Shown: positions 18,906-28,190 of the stretch, piece after piece
How positions within the stretch are numbered: the stretch's first letter is position 1
Layout: each line of letters opens with the position of its first letter
Origin: an uncultured Alphaproteobacteria bacterium
GTDB taxonomy: Bacteria; Pseudomonadota; Alphaproteobacteria; RF32; CAG-239
Reading direction: 5' to 3'
DNA: 64,000 nt
NCBI GenBank assembly: GCA_944392235.1
Contig: CALXVZ010000003.1
Span: 62,001-126,000, forward strand
Notes under the pieces: generated by a model
Told to the model about the DNA's origin: nothing
The model's input: the letters and a program-made list of their open reading frames with translations, nothing else
Databases searched by the model: none
Translations under genes and position numbers: made by a program

Positions 18906-20005
18906 ATTGCTAACTCCAAACCGAAAATAAAGGCATATCCTTTATTGTTATTTTTTATATTATCATTATTTCCTTCAGATTTTAAATGTGCTGCAGTCAA
19001 TGATAGAGTTACATATTTATTATATTGGTAACTATTTGAAAAACTAATTATTTCATCTTTGTTATCCGTTTTTTTAGCTTCTGATACGAAATATGATATT
19101 CCTGTTGTAAATGGACCAATTTCATAACTTAAGCCAATATTATATGCATCTCCCTCACGATAAGAATCATATAAATTTTCTTTGTCCAAACCATATCTTT
19201 TTGTGTCTGCTTCTGTTTTACGATATGAACCTCCTAGTGTCCAGCCTTTGCGGTAAATACTCATTCCGGCTGAGTACTCCGTATCATTATTCTTGAAATC
19301 AGCATACCCAAGCGATGTTTCTAATTCATAGCCTAATATATCCCATAATCCATATGCTCCCAAAATATAGGCTTCATCATCTTTATATAGAGCATCTTTT
19401 GCAACTAGTCCTGTCTGGCTATAAGTCTTAGGAACATATGTCGCCCCGAGCTTTATTCCCAAATAGGAAGGCGTTACGTAGCTTATTTTAGGAGATACAC
19501 CATCGGTATTGATATATGTTGAATTTAATGTTTTATATCTTGCATCGTGCCCTTTTTTATACCAGTTCGGATTATTTATAAAATTGACCAAATCTGTATT
19601 GTTTGTTCGATAAAACCCTATATTTGGTGCACCTACAGCAAACTCATAGGCTACGTTATTTTTTTGACCTATGGATATCTCTCCATATGGGGTTTCTGTT
19701 AGTAAATATAATTCTTCTCCCCATATGCCTTGATTATAATTTTCTACCTCTTTGGCTGTATCGGCCATTAAATATCCAATTAATGATATTGCATATTCAT
19801 CATTAAATTCATAAGTCCCTCTTCCGTAAAAATTAAATGAGGAATTTATGTTATTTTGCTTGTATAATTTGCTATAAGGCTTCGCGTAATCCGTGTATCC
19901 GTAGAAATTATTTAATGAAACAGAATAATCTGTTTCAAAACCTTCTGCTCTTGCCATCATTGGGCTTAAAAATATACTTAATAAAAATAATTGGGAAATT
20001 TTCAT
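18902..20005 (-). CDS. Gram-negative porin (general diffusion type)
   Basis: 367 residues with a signal peptide (MKISQLFLLSIFLSPMMARA, cleavage before EGF). Many alternating beta strands typical of 16-stranded trimeric porins: 'NFYGRGTYEFNDEYAISLIG', 'WGEELYLLTETPYGEISIGQ', 'ISYVTPSYLGIKLGATYV', 'WTLGGSYRKTEAD', 'YNIGLSYEIGPFTTGISYFV'. The sequence ends 'GYAFIFGLELAI'. 'GEISIGQKNN' matches the strand leading into constriction loop 3 of OmpC-like porins. First gene of a two-gene operon with a response regulator, an unusual direct pairing of a porin and a regulator. Upstream (20006-20177) is AT-rich and shared with divergent gpmI. Confidence 0.88.
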   Translation of the reverse strand: MKISQLFLLSIFLSPMMARAEGFETDYSVSLNNFYGYTDYAKPYSKLYKQNNINSSFNFYGRGTYEFNDEYAISLIGYLMADTAKEVENYNQGIWGEELYLLTETPYGEISIGQKNNVAYEFAVGAPNIGFYRTNNTDLVNFINNPNWYKKGHDARYKTLNSTYINTDGVSPKISYVTPSYLGIKLGATYVPKTYSQTGLVAKDALYKDDEAYILGAYGLWDILGYELETSLGYADFKNNDTEYSAGMSIYRKGWTLGGSYRKTEADTKRYGLDKENLYDSYREGDAYNIGLSYEIGPFTTGISYFVSEAKKTDNKDEIISFSNSYQYNKYVTLSLTAAHLKSEGNNDNIKNNNKGYAFIFGLELAI

Positions 20006-20117
20006 CTGTTTTTCCTAGAAAAATTTTCTCTTTTGCTTAAATATAAAACTATCTTTTTGTCTTAACAAGACTAATGTTGTTTATAACCTAAAAAATTCTG
20101 GATAAATATAATGCTTT

Positions 20118-20145
20118 TTGCTTTAACTTGACTTATATATCTAAT
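20118..20145 (+). promoter_or_regulatory. Candidate promoter for gpmI operon
   Basis: TTGCTT at 20118-20123, 16-base spacer, TCTAAT at 20140-20145. An overlapping alternative uses TAGAAT at 20145-20150. Leader of about 30 bases to gpmI. Confidence 0.35.
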
Positions 20146-20177
20146 AGAATGAAAAAAATATTATGGAGTAAAAAATA

Positions 20178-21707
20178 ATGCAAAAACCTGTTATGCTTTT
20201 AATTTTAGATGGTTGGGGATATCGTGAAAAAACTACGAGCGATAATGCTATTGAACAAGGCCATACACCTAATTGGCATTCTTTATTACAAACTTGTCCT
20301 CACTGCTTTATTGAAACATCTGGATATGATGTAGGTCTTCCTGATGGACAGATGGGAAATTCTGAGGTTGGTCATACAAACTTAGGGGCTGGACGCGTTG
20401 TTATGCAAGACTTACCTAAAATTGATTTAGCTATTAAAGACGGTTCTTTAGAGAAAAATTCTACTCTTGTTGAAATGATCCAAAAATTAAAAGAATCCAA
20501 GGGAACTTGTCATTTGATGGGTTTAATGTCTCCTGGTGGTGTGCATTCTCATCAGAAACATATTGAAGCTATGTGCGAAATTTTGAATAAAAATAATATT
20601 CCTGTTAATGTTCATGCTTTCTTAGATGGTAGAGATACCCCTCCTCAGTCTGCTAAAGAGTTCTTAGCTGATTTTGAACATAATATCCAACATTTATCAA
20701 ATGTTAAAGTTGCTACTATCTCTGGACGCTTTTATGCTATGGATAGAGATAAGCGTTGGGATAGAGTTGAAAAAGCTTACAATAATATTGTTCTGGCTGA
20801 TGGACAACGTTTTGCTTCATCTCAAGATGCTATTGTCGCATCTTATAGCAATTCTGTTACAGATGAATTTGTTGTTCCGACTGTTATTGGTGATTATCAT
20901 GGTGCTAAAGATGGTGATGCTGTTCTGATGATTAACTTTAGAGCAGATAGAGCAAGAGAAATTCTTTATGCTCTTGGTGATAAAGAGTTTTCCGGTTTTG
21001 AAAGAAAGAAAGTTATTAACTTTATTGATCTCGTTGGTATGGTTGAATATTCTGTAGATCATAATCGTTTTATGAAAACAATTTTTGCTCCGGAAGCTTT
21101 GAAAAACATCTTTGGCGAAGTTGTTGCTAATCATGGACTTACTCAATTAAGAATCGCTGAAACTGAAAAGTATGCTCATGTTACTTTCTTCTTTAATGGT
21201 GGTGAAGAAAAAGAATTTAAAGGGGAAGATCGTATCTTGATTAATAGTCCTAAAGTTGCAACCTATGACTTAAAACCCGAAATGAGTGTTTATGAAGTTA
21301 CAGAAGCTCTTACTGATGCTATCGAAAAACAAAAATATGATGTTATTATTTGTAACTTTGCTAATGGTGATATGGTTGGTCATACAGGTATTATGGATGC
21401 AGCTCTTAAGGCTGTTGCTGCTGTTGATGATTGCTTGGGTAAAGTTATGAAAGCAATTAAAGATGTTAATGGGGTTCTCTTTGTTACAGCTGACCATGGT
21501 AATGTTGAAAAAATGGTTGATGAGAAAACTGGCGAACCTTATACAGCTCATACTGTTGGAAAAGTTCAAGCAGTGCTTTATAATGCTGAACCAGCAGTGA
21601 AATCCTTAAATGATGGTAGATTGGCAGACGTTTCTCCTACCCTTTTGGATTTAATGGGAATCGAAAAACCACAAGAAATGACAGGTAAATCTTTAATCGT
21701 TAAATAG
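20178..21707 (+). CDS. gpmI: 2,3-bisphosphoglycerate-independent phosphoglycerate mutase
   Basis: 509 residues, normal length. Interconverts 3- and 2-phosphoglycerate in glycolysis. Alkaline-phosphatase-like metal sites: 'MLLILDGWGYRE' near the start, catalytic Ser62 in 'GQMGNSEVGHTNLG', 'FLDGRDTPP', 'DRDKRWDRVEKAY', 'FRADRARE', 'NFANGDMVGHTG' and 'TADHGNVEKM' with the manganese ligands. SD 'GGAG' precedes the ATG. It heads gpmI-envC-ctpA-rppH, an order found in many alphaproteobacteria. Together with eno at the window end and ppdK it forms lower glycolysis. Confidence 0.97.
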   Translation: MQKPVMLLILDGWGYREKTTSDNAIEQGHTPNWHSLLQTCPHCFIETSGYDVGLPDGQMGNSEVGHTNLGAGRVVMQDLPKIDLAIKDGSLEKNSTLVEMIQKLKESKGTCHLMGLMSPGGVHSHQKHIEAMCEILNKNNIPVNVHAFLDGRDTPPQSAKEFLADFEHNIQHLSNVKVATISGRFYAMDRDKRWDRVEKAYNNIVLADGQRFASSQDAIVASYSNSVTDEFVVPTVIGDYHGAKDGDAVLMINFRADRAREILYALGDKEFSGFERKKVINFIDLVGMVEYSVDHNRFMKTIFAPEALKNIFGEVVANHGLTQLRIAETEKYAHVTFFFNGGEEKEFKGEDRILINSPKVATYDLKPEMSVYEVTEALTDAIEKQKYDVIICNFANGDMVGHTGIMDAALKAVAAVDDCLGKVMKAIKDVNGVLFVTADHGNVEKMVDEKTGEPYTAHTVGKVQAVLYNAEPAVKSLNDGRLADVSPTLLDLMGIEKPQEMTGKSLIVK

Positions 21708-21714
21708 GATTTAT

Positions 21715-22962
21715 ATGAAGAAAATATGTATCTTTAGCATGGTTTTAGCTCTTTTTTGGGGCAATTGTATTAGTTACAATTTATGCCATGCTAAAGATAT
21801 TTCTGAAACTGAATTAAAAAGAATCGAAGCAGAAGCCAGAAAAAAAAGTATCGAATCGAGAAAATTACAAGCCCAAGCTTTACAGTTAAATCTTGAACTT
21901 TCTAAAATTGATAAAACTGTTATTAATTTAGCTAGTGAAATTCAAAATAATGAAGATAAAATTTCTGAACTAGAAAAAAAATTAGCAGCGCTAAAAGAAG
22001 ATTTAACTATTAAAGAAGCTGCTTTTGCTAAAGAAAATAATTCTCTCGTGCAAACAATTGCTTCTTTGCAGAATATGTCTCTTAACCCTTCAGAAGCTGT
22101 CATTTTGCAACCAATCTCACCTGTTGATGTTATTAGAAGTGCTATTTTGCTAAGGGAAACAATCCCTTTCTTAAATAATAAATCTTCTCAATTAAAAACT
22201 GATTTAGATGCTATTTATACGCAAAAGCAACAAATCGAAAATACTATGACTGAGGCAAAAAATAGTCAGACAACTTTAAATCAACAGCAAAAAAAAATGC
22301 GCTCTCTTATGCAGAAAAAGGCAAGTATGAGACAGGTCTTGGAATCTCGTGGCGCTGAAACGCAAAAACAAGCTGAAGAATTGGCCTCTAAAGCTAATAA
22401 TCTCAGAGATTTGTTAGATAAACTGGAAAAACAAAAAGAGCTTGAACGAAAAAAACAGCAAGAAGCTGAAAGATTGGCTGCTCTTAAAAGACAAGAAAAT
22501 TTAAAAAAATTAAATGCACAAAGTCATACAATCTCTAAGAGAGAACATGCTTCTATAAAACAAAAAGTAAAAGGCGGACGCTTTGCTAAAGCCAAAGGAA
22601 CCTTATCTCGACCTGTTAGAGGTTCTATTATTACTGAATATGGACAGCCTCTTTCAAAAGGGGTTACTTCCAAAGGTATTGTTTATAAAACTCGCCCAAA
22701 TGCTCAAGTTATTGCTCTTTATGATGGAACTGTTATTTTTTCTGGTCCATTTAAAGGATATGGTAATATTATTATTGTAGAACATGGTGATGGATATTTG
22801 TCTTTGTTAGCAGGTTTGGGTGTTATTGACTGTGAATTAGGACAGATGTTGTTGGCAGGAGAACCTGTTGGTATGATGCCAGACTCTTCTAATGCGAAAC
22901 TTTATGTCGAAATTAGAAAGGATAGGCATCCTATTAACCCTTCTCCTTGGATTGCCAGTTAA
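21715..22962 (+). CDS. envC: EnvC-like murein hydrolase activator (inactive M23 fold)
   Basis: 415 residues, signal peptide then two long coiled-coil blocks (about residues 28-105 and 165-265, Lys/Glu/Gln/Ala rich), then a LytM/M23 domain (about 300-415: 'RPVRGSIITEYGQPL', 'VIALYDGTVIFSGPFKGYGN', 'IIVEHGDGYLSLLAGLG', 'AKLYVEIRKDRHPINPSPW'). The zinc ligands of active M23 enzymes (H-x3-D and H-x-H) are missing ('LYVEIR' in place of 'LHFEIR'), as in EnvC of E. coli, so it should activate amidases for septal peptidoglycan splitting. Seven bases after gpmI and 21 before ctpA. Confidence 0.9.
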   Translation: MKKICIFSMVLALFWGNCISYNLCHAKDISETELKRIEAEARKKSIESRKLQAQALQLNLELSKIDKTVINLASEIQNNEDKISELEKKLAALKEDLTIKEAAFAKENNSLVQTIASLQNMSLNPSEAVILQPISPVDVIRSAILLRETIPFLNNKSSQLKTDLDAIYTQKQQIENTMTEAKNSQTTLNQQQKKMRSLMQKKASMRQVLESRGAETQKQAEELASKANNLRDLLDKLEKQKELERKKQQEAERLAALKRQENLKKLNAQSHTISKREHASIKQKVKGGRFAKAKGTLSRPVRGSIITEYGQPLSKGVTSKGIVYKTRPNAQVIALYDGTVIFSGPFKGYGNIIIVEHGDGYLSLLAGLGVIDCELGQMLLAGEPVGMMPDSSNAKLYVEIRKDRHPINPSPWIAS

Positions 22963-22983
22963 TTTTATTTGATAGGGATGATT

Positions 22984-24273
22984 ATGAAAAAAAACAAACT
23001 ATTGTTTATCGCTTTATTTGCAGGGCTGTTTTTATGCATTGCAGATGCTTATGCTGCGAAAAAAAAAGATGATGATGCCAATACTTATGAATTGTTAAAT
23101 TTGTTTGGTGAAGTTATGGAAAGAGCTAAGCTTAATTATGTTGAAGAGGTTAGCGATAAAAAACTTATTGAAGCTGCTATTAATGGTATGCTCACATCTT
23201 TAGATCCTCATTCGAGCTATTTGGATGCTGAAAGTTTTAACTATATGAATGAGCAAACTAAAGGTAAATTCGGTGGTTTAGGTATTGAAGTTACTATGGA
23301 CAATGGTTTAGTTAAAGTCGTATCTCCTATTGATGATACTCCTGCTGCTAAAGCTGGTATAAAAGCGGGAGATTATATTACTCATATTAACGGAGAAACT
23401 GTTGTCGGAATGACTCTTAATGATGCAGTTAGTAAAATGAGGGGAAAAGTTGGTGAGAAAGTTAAACTCTCTATCAGAAGAGTTAATTCTAAACCTATTG
23501 AGTTGACTATTAAAAGACAGGAAATAAAAATTCAATCTGTAAAAAGTGAAATTAAGGAAGATTCTATTGCCTATATCAGAATTTCATCTTTTTCTGAAGA
23601 TGTAGATGATGCTGTTAGTAAAGCCATTACTGATGCTAAGAAAAAATTGAAAAATAAATTACTTGGTATTGTTATTGATGTTAGAAATAATCCGGGGGGA
23701 TTATTAGATCAAGCTGTTGATGTTTCTGATTTATTCTTAGAAAAAGGTGAAATTGTTTCAACTCGTTCCAGAAATGAAAGTGATACTGTAAAATTTATGG
23801 CTAATGAAGGTGATGTTGCTCAGGGACTTCCTATTGTTGTTATTATTAATGAAGGTTCTGCTTCTGCTTCAGAAATTCTTGCAGGTGCCCTTCAAGATCA
23901 TCATCGTGCTATTATTTTAGGTGAAAAATCTTTCGGAAAAGGATCTGTGCAAACAGTCATTCCTCTAAGAGATTATGGGGCTATGAGATTAACTACTGCT
24001 AGATATTATACTCCTTCTGGTCGTTCTATTCAAGCTAAAGGTATCGAACCTGATATTGAAGTTAAACCAGCAAAAGTAGAAGAACTCGAATCCTATTCTT
24101 TGAATATTAGTGAGGCTGACTTAAATAATGCACTTAAAAATGATAGTGAAATTTCTGCTGATTCTGACAAGAAAAAGGGTAAATCAGCAGAAGATTTAGC
24201 TGATTATCAATTGGTACGTGCTCTTGATTTGGTTAAAGCTTTGGCTCTGTATTCTAAATCAGATGCAAACTAG
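22984..24273 (+). CDS. ctpA: C-terminal processing protease CtpA (S41)
   Basis: 429 residues from the ATG six bases after AGGG (22974-22977); upstream TTG 22969 and ATG 22978 overlap that site. Signal peptide to about residue 24 (DAYA-AKK). Domains: N-terminal 'AINGMLTSLDPHSSYLD', PDZ about residues 85-155 ('GGLGIEVTMDNGLVKVVSPI', 'AGIKAGDYITHINGE'), and the protease core with catalytic Ser in 'NEGSASASEILAGAL' and Lys in 'GEKSFGKGSVQTVIPL'. A periplasmic tail-specific serine protease that typically controls peptidoglycan hydrolases, fitting its place behind envC. Ends with a charged C-terminal extension. Confidence 0.95.
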   Translation: MKKNKLLFIALFAGLFLCIADAYAAKKKDDDANTYELLNLFGEVMERAKLNYVEEVSDKKLIEAAINGMLTSLDPHSSYLDAESFNYMNEQTKGKFGGLGIEVTMDNGLVKVVSPIDDTPAAKAGIKAGDYITHINGETVVGMTLNDAVSKMRGKVGEKVKLSIRRVNSKPIELTIKRQEIKIQSVKSEIKEDSIAYIRISSFSEDVDDAVSKAITDAKKKLKNKLLGIVIDVRNNPGGLLDQAVDVSDLFLEKGEIVSTRSRNESDTVKFMANEGDVAQGLPIVVIINEGSASASEILAGALQDHHRAIILGEKSFGKGSVQTVIPLRDYGAMRLTTARYYTPSGRSIQAKGIEPDIEVKPAKVEELESYSLNISEADLNNALKNDSEISADSDKKKGKSAEDLADYQLVRALDLVKALALYSKSDAN

Positions 24274-24283
24274 GAGGTAAATT

Positions 24284-24772
24284 ATGGGTAAACTTTTTAG
24301 GCGTTGTGCTGGAGCTGTCGTTTTTAATTCTTCCGGATTAGTTTTACTTGGAAATCGTATTGATGTGCCTTCGGATGATTGGCAATTTCCACAAGGAGGA
24401 ATCGAAATAAACGAATCACCTCTTGCAGCGGCTAAAAGAGAACTCTTTGAAGAAACAGGAGTATCTTCTGTTATTCCTATCTATACGGATGATACTCCTT
24501 CTCGTTATGAGTTTACTGAAGAAATTAAACATAATTTTAGAAAACGTGGCATCTTTAATGATGGGCAAGATATCTATTTCTCTTTATTCTTTTTTGCCGG
24601 AGATAATAGTGAAATTAATATAAATACTCCTCAACCTGAATTCAAATCTTATTGTTGGAATACATTAGAGTTTGCCGCAGAAAATATTATTAATTTTAAA
24701 AAAGATGTTTATAAAACAATGGTAAATCGTTTCGCACCTCTTATTGAGCAATATCTTAAAACCCTATCTTGA
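24284..24772 (+). CDS. rppH: RNA pyrophosphohydrolase RppH (Nudix)
   Basis: 162 residues. Nudix hydrolase that converts 5'-triphosphate RNA to monophosphate and so starts mRNA decay. 'FRRCAGAVVFNSSGLVLLGN' at the start, 'WQFPQGGIEINE', the full Nudix box G-x5-E-x7-REUxEExGU in 'GGIEINESPLAAAKRELFEE' plus TGV, and the RppH-type 'FKSYCWNTLEFAAENIINFK' end. SD 'GGAGG' before the ATG. It follows ctpA by 10 bases. Many alphaproteobacteria carry a divergent polysaccharide deacetylase gene between ctpA and rppH; it is absent here. Confidence 0.93.
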   Translation: MGKLFRRCAGAVVFNSSGLVLLGNRIDVPSDDWQFPQGGIEINESPLAAAKRELFEETGVSSVIPIYTDDTPSRYEFTEEIKHNFRKRGIFNDGQDIYFSLFFFAGDNSEININTPQPEFKSYCWNTLEFAAENIINFKKDVYKTMVNRFAPLIEQYLKTLS

Positions 24773-24797
24773 TATTTTATACTTCTTATCATAAATT
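24769..24797 (+). promoter_or_regulatory. Candidate promoter for the Bat operon
   Basis: TTGATA at 24769-24774 overlapping the rppH stop, 17-base spacer, TAAATT at 24792-24797. It would drive the DUF4381-BatA-BatB-BatD operon starting at 24833. Confidence 0.35.
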
Positions 24798-24832
24798 TAT
24801 AAAGAGATTGTTTTGTTTTAGAGGAATAATAA

Positions 24833-25282
24833 ATGAATAATCTTCCACAGTTTAGAGATATTCAAATACCTGATGGGGTTTCAATTTTCCCTATAGCCTA
24901 TGGTTGGTGGGTTTTGTTATTTATTGTTGTTTTTTTATTCCTTTTTATAAAATTTTTTATTGCTTTTTGGAAAACTCGCAGGAAATATTATTCCTTAAAA
25001 AAATTAGAAAACATTTCTACCGATAATCCTATTCAAGCTGCAGTCGCTATCTCTGAGCTTTTAAGGCGTATTTGTCTTATTAAAGATAGAAAATCATGTG
25101 CTCTTACCGGGAAGGATTGGATTGACTTTCTTAATCAGCATTCTTCTAATCCTCTTTCTCAAAAAAGTGCTGATTTTTTATCATTTGCTCCTTTCATGAA
25201 TAGTTCTAATCAAACATATACTACAGAAGATGCTATCAAACTCAAAAACTTTTGTAAAAATTGGATAGGAGAAAATTTATGA
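24833..25282 (+). CDS. DUF4381 membrane protein of Bat operon
   Basis: 149 residues. One strong membrane helix about residues 26-47 ('WWVLLFIVVFLFLFIKFFIA') and a short cytoplasmic helical domain ('AAVAISELLRRICLIKDR', 'ALTGKDWIDFLNQHSS'). This matches the DUF4381 family, whose genes sit beside the von Willebrand BatA/BatB genes. Its stop overlaps the BatA start as ATGA, showing translational coupling. Its role is unknown beyond that linkage. SD 'GAGGAA' upstream. Confidence 0.85.
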   Translation: MNNLPQFRDIQIPDGVSIFPIAYGWWVLLFIVVFLFLFIKFFIAFWKTRRKYYSLKKLENISTDNPIQAAVAISELLRRICLIKDRKSCALTGKDWIDFLNQHSSNPLSQKSADFLSFAPFMNSSNQTYTTEDAIKLKNFCKNWIGENL

Positions 25283-26277
25283 TTGTTTTCGCTTATCCCA
25301 AATTGTTTCTGCTTGTTTTTCTTCCATTTTTATGGCTTTTACTTATACCTCGAAAAAAACAAGAGTTTGGTGATGCTTTATCTGTTCCTTTCTTAAAAGA
25401 TTTAAAAGAAATAAAAAATCTTGCCTCTCATCACTTCTTTGGGACTAATAAAAAAATTATATCTTCTTTGAAATTTTTGTATCTATTTCTAATCTGGAGT
25501 TGCTTAACTATAGCTGTTGCTCGTCCTCAAATTGTTGGTTTGCCTTATAGGCTTAATGCAAACAACAGAGATATTATGTTGGTTATTGATATCTCTACTT
25601 CCATGTTGGAACCTGATTTTTCCACTCAAAATCGTCGTATTGATAGATTATCAGCTGTTAAAGCTGTTGTAAGTGCTTTTGTTCAGAAAAGAACTGAAGA
25701 TAGAATCGGATTAATCCTTTTCGGAACAAGAGCTTATTTACAAGCTCCGCTCACTTTTGATAAAGCATCTATTCAAGAAATTTTGCTAAACACAGACGCT
25801 GGAATGGCCGGACGTTCTACCTCTATCGGTGATGCTCTGGGATTGGCTTTGAAAAATTTAAGAGATGATGCTAAAAAAGAAAATAAAGTTATTATTTTAC
25901 TTTCTGATGGAGAAAATAATGATGGAGCCCTTAGTATGGCTCAAGCTATTGATCTTGCTGAAAAAGAAAATATAAAAGTTTATACCATTGGTGTAGGTGC
26001 TGAAGTTAATTTTATTAACTCTCTTTTTGGATTACGCAATAATGAATTAGATGAAAAAAGCTTAAAAGAATTAGCTTCTCGAACTAAGGGACGTTATTTT
26101 AAAGCAACAGATTTAAATTCTTTGGCTCAGATATATAATTACATTGATACTCTTGAACCTGAACAAAGTGAAGGAAATGTTGTTCAAAATAAAACAGATC
26201 TATTTTATCTTCCTCTTTTAGTTGCTATTGTTTTATCTTGCTTTTTTCTTATTTCATCTGGGAGAAATTTAAAATGA
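25279..26277 (+). CDS. batA: BatA-like von Willebrand A domain membrane protein
   Basis: 332 residues. Two N-terminal hydrophobic segments (about residues 8-22 and 62-82), a vWA domain (about 95-285) with an intact metal-ion site D-x-S-x-S in 'LVIDISTSMLEPDF', 'GLILFGTRAYLQAPLT', 'SIGDALGLALKNL', 'VIILLSDGENNDG', and a C-terminal membrane helix 'LPLLVAIVLSCFFLISSG'. BatA of the aerotolerance operon, inner-membrane anchored with the vWA domain probably periplasmic. Coupled at both ends by ATGA overlaps. The MoxR ATPase and DUF58 gene that usually start this operon are missing here. Confidence 0.9.
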   Translation: MIVFAYPKLFLLVFLPFLWLLLIPRKKQEFGDALSVPFLKDLKEIKNLASHHFFGTNKKIISSLKFLYLFLIWSCLTIAVARPQIVGLPYRLNANNRDIMLVIDISTSMLEPDFSTQNRRIDRLSAVKAVVSAFVQKRTEDRIGLILFGTRAYLQAPLTFDKASIQEILLNTDAGMAGRSTSIGDALGLALKNLRDDAKKENKVIILLSDGENNDGALSMAQAIDLAEKENIKVYTIGVGAEVNFINSLFGLRNNELDEKSLKELASRTKGRYFKATDLNSLAQIYNYIDTLEPEQSEGNVVQNKTDLFYLPLLVAIVLSCFFLISSGRNLK

Positions 26278-28190
26278 TAGATTTTTTTACTAACTTTCAT
26301 TTTATTAGACCTTGGGTGCTTTTTTTACTTATTATCCCAATTATCTTTCTTTTGAAAAAAACAAAAATAGCTTATACTTCTTCCGCTTGGGAAAATGTTT
26401 GTGAGCAGAATTTATTAAATTTTCTTATTATCAGAGATAGTCGTTTTTCCTTTATTTCTCTCAAAAAAATTATCTATTTTGGTATTTTTTCTGCTATTAT
26501 TTCGGCAGCAGGTCCTTCTTGGAAAAAAAATGAAATTCCATCTTTTACTATTGAGAATCCTAATATGATTGTTTTAAGTTTGGCTCAAGATATGCAACTC
26601 CAAGATATCTCTCCTTCTAGGCTTGAACGTGCTAAATTTCTTATTTCTGATTTAACAGATGCTTTTCCTAAAGGACAATTTGGTTTTGAAGTTTATTCTC
26701 AAGAACCTTATATTATTTCACCTATCTCTGATGATATTCTGCTATTAAAAAATTTATTACCTCAAATTGTTCCTAATATTGTTCCTGATCAAGGTGATCG
26801 ACTTGATCGTGCTATTAATCTTGCAATTGAACGTTTTAATTCCGCGGGATTTTCTCACGGAAATATTATTATTTTTGCTTCTGATGTTGGACAACGCTTT
26901 GATCTTGCAATAGAAGCTGTTCAAAAAGCTGCTAAACTTAATTATCATATTTATATTGTTGATACATCTTTCGCTAAAAATGAAAAACTAAAAATTCTTA
27001 CTGATAAAGCTAGTGGATTCTATACTTCTATTCAAAATGCTGACCTTCAAGCTCTAATTAATAATATTAATGATGTAAATGATGCTCAAGTCAAATTAAG
27101 TCAAAATATGCGATCTCAATTTATTGACTTTGGCTATTATTTATTAATTATCCCATTGATTTGCACTTTATTTTTATTTCGAAGAGGTGTTTTATTTGCT
27201 TTTCTTCTCTGTATTTTTAATATTAACTATGCTTACGCTGGTTTCTTCTTAAATGAAAATCAAGAAGCTTTAAAATTCTTTAATGATGCTAACTATTCAA
27301 AAGCCTCCCAGCTTTTTCAAAACTCAACTTGGAAAGGCATTTCTTTGTATAAAGAAAATAAACTTGAAGAAGCCCTTAAAGAATTTGAAAAAGGAAAGTC
27401 TGATATTGATTTTTATAATAAAGCTCTTATCGAAGCTAAGCTTTGTAAATATGAAGATGCTTATAAAGATTTTCAAAATGCTTTAAAAATAAATCCTAAA
27501 AATGATGATGCCTCTTATAACCTTTCTTTATTGAATGATCTATTTGAAAAAGCAAAATCAGATCCTTCTTTACTCTCTTGCGATGATAATCAAAAGCAAA
27601 ATTCTTCATCTCAAAATAATAACTCTGATAATGAAGATAATAATCAACAATCTGAGAAATCAAGTTCATCTCAAAATAATGAATCTCAAAACAACAACAA
27701 TAATTCACAATCCGCTGAGCAACGGCAAAATGATAAATCTCAAGAAAACTCTTCTGATGAAAAACAACAAAAAGAACAGTCTCAGCAACAATCTGACAAT
27801 AATTCAGAAAATCAGAAAAATTCTGAAAATACTCAGGAAGCTAGTAATAACAATAAATCCTCCGAAAATTCTCAAAAAAATAATCAAGATTCAAATAACT
27901 CTTCTCAAGAAAAAGAAAATTCTCCTGAACAAACAAATCAAGATCAAGGTGCTCCTCAAAAAACTCATAATGAAGAAGGGGATGAAAATGAAGGTTTTGA
28001 AAATCAAGATCAGGAACAAACTGTAAATCTTGTTAATGCTAAAAAAGGCAGTCCAGAGGAAAATTATGATGAAAAGGCACTTATTATGCAACGCCGTTAT
28101 AGGGATATTCCTGAAGATACAGGTGGTCTATTAAGAGAATTTATTAAAAAAGAATATTCAAAAGGTAGGTATAAAAATGAAGGCATTTAA
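26274..28190 (+). CDS. BatB-BatC fusion: degenerate vWA, TPR and Asn/Gln/Ser-rich tail
   Basis: 638 residues. N-terminal membrane segments, then a vWA domain (about 80-270) whose metal site is lost: where BatB has D-V-S-x-S it reads 'VLSLAQDMQLQDISPSRLER', so no D-x-S-x-S. Membrane helices about residues 285-325 ('YYLLIIPLICTLFLF', 'VLFAFLLCIFNINYAYA') lead into a periplasmic TPR part ('ALKFFNDANYSKASQLFQ', 'YKENKLEEALKEFEKG', 'CKYEDAYKDFQNALKINP'), the BatC region. From about residue 435 to 585 comes low complexity of Asn, Gln, Ser and Glu; then a short conserved end ('ALIMQRRYRDIPEDTGGLLR'), typical of BatB-BatC fusions. Overlaps BatA by four bases and batD by fourteen. Confidence 0.85.
   Translation: MIDFFTNFHFIRPWVLFLLIIPIIFLLKKTKIAYTSSAWENVCEQNLLNFLIIRDSRFSFISLKKIIYFGIFSAIISAAGPSWKKNEIPSFTIENPNMIVLSLAQDMQLQDISPSRLERAKFLISDLTDAFPKGQFGFEVYSQEPYIISPISDDILLLKNLLPQIVPNIVPDQGDRLDRAINLAIERFNSAGFSHGNIIIFASDVGQRFDLAIEAVQKAAKLNYHIYIVDTSFAKNEKLKILTDKASGFYTSIQNADLQALINNINDVNDAQVKLSQNMRSQFIDFGYYLLIIPLICTLFLFRRGVLFAFLLCIFNINYAYAGFFLNENQEALKFFNDANYSKASQLFQNSTWKGISLYKENKLEEALKEFEKGKSDIDFYNKALIEAKLCKYEDAYKDFQNALKINPKNDDASYNLSLLNDLFEKAKSDPSLLSCDDNQKQNSSSQNNNSDNEDNNQQSEKSSSSQNNESQNNNNNSQSAEQRQNDKSQENSSDEKQQKEQSQQQSDNNSENQKNSENTQEASNNNKSSENSQKNNQDSNNSSQEKENSPEQTNQDQGAPQKTHNEEGDENEGFENQDQEQTVNLVNAKKGSPEENYDEKALIMQRRYRDIPEDTGGLLREFIKKEYSKGRYKNEGI

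Noticed and set aside
27535..28026. 163-codon frame within the BatB-BatC gene
   Set aside because: Alternate frame of the Asn/Gln/Ser low-complexity tail; Ile/Lys-rich with no ribosome site.
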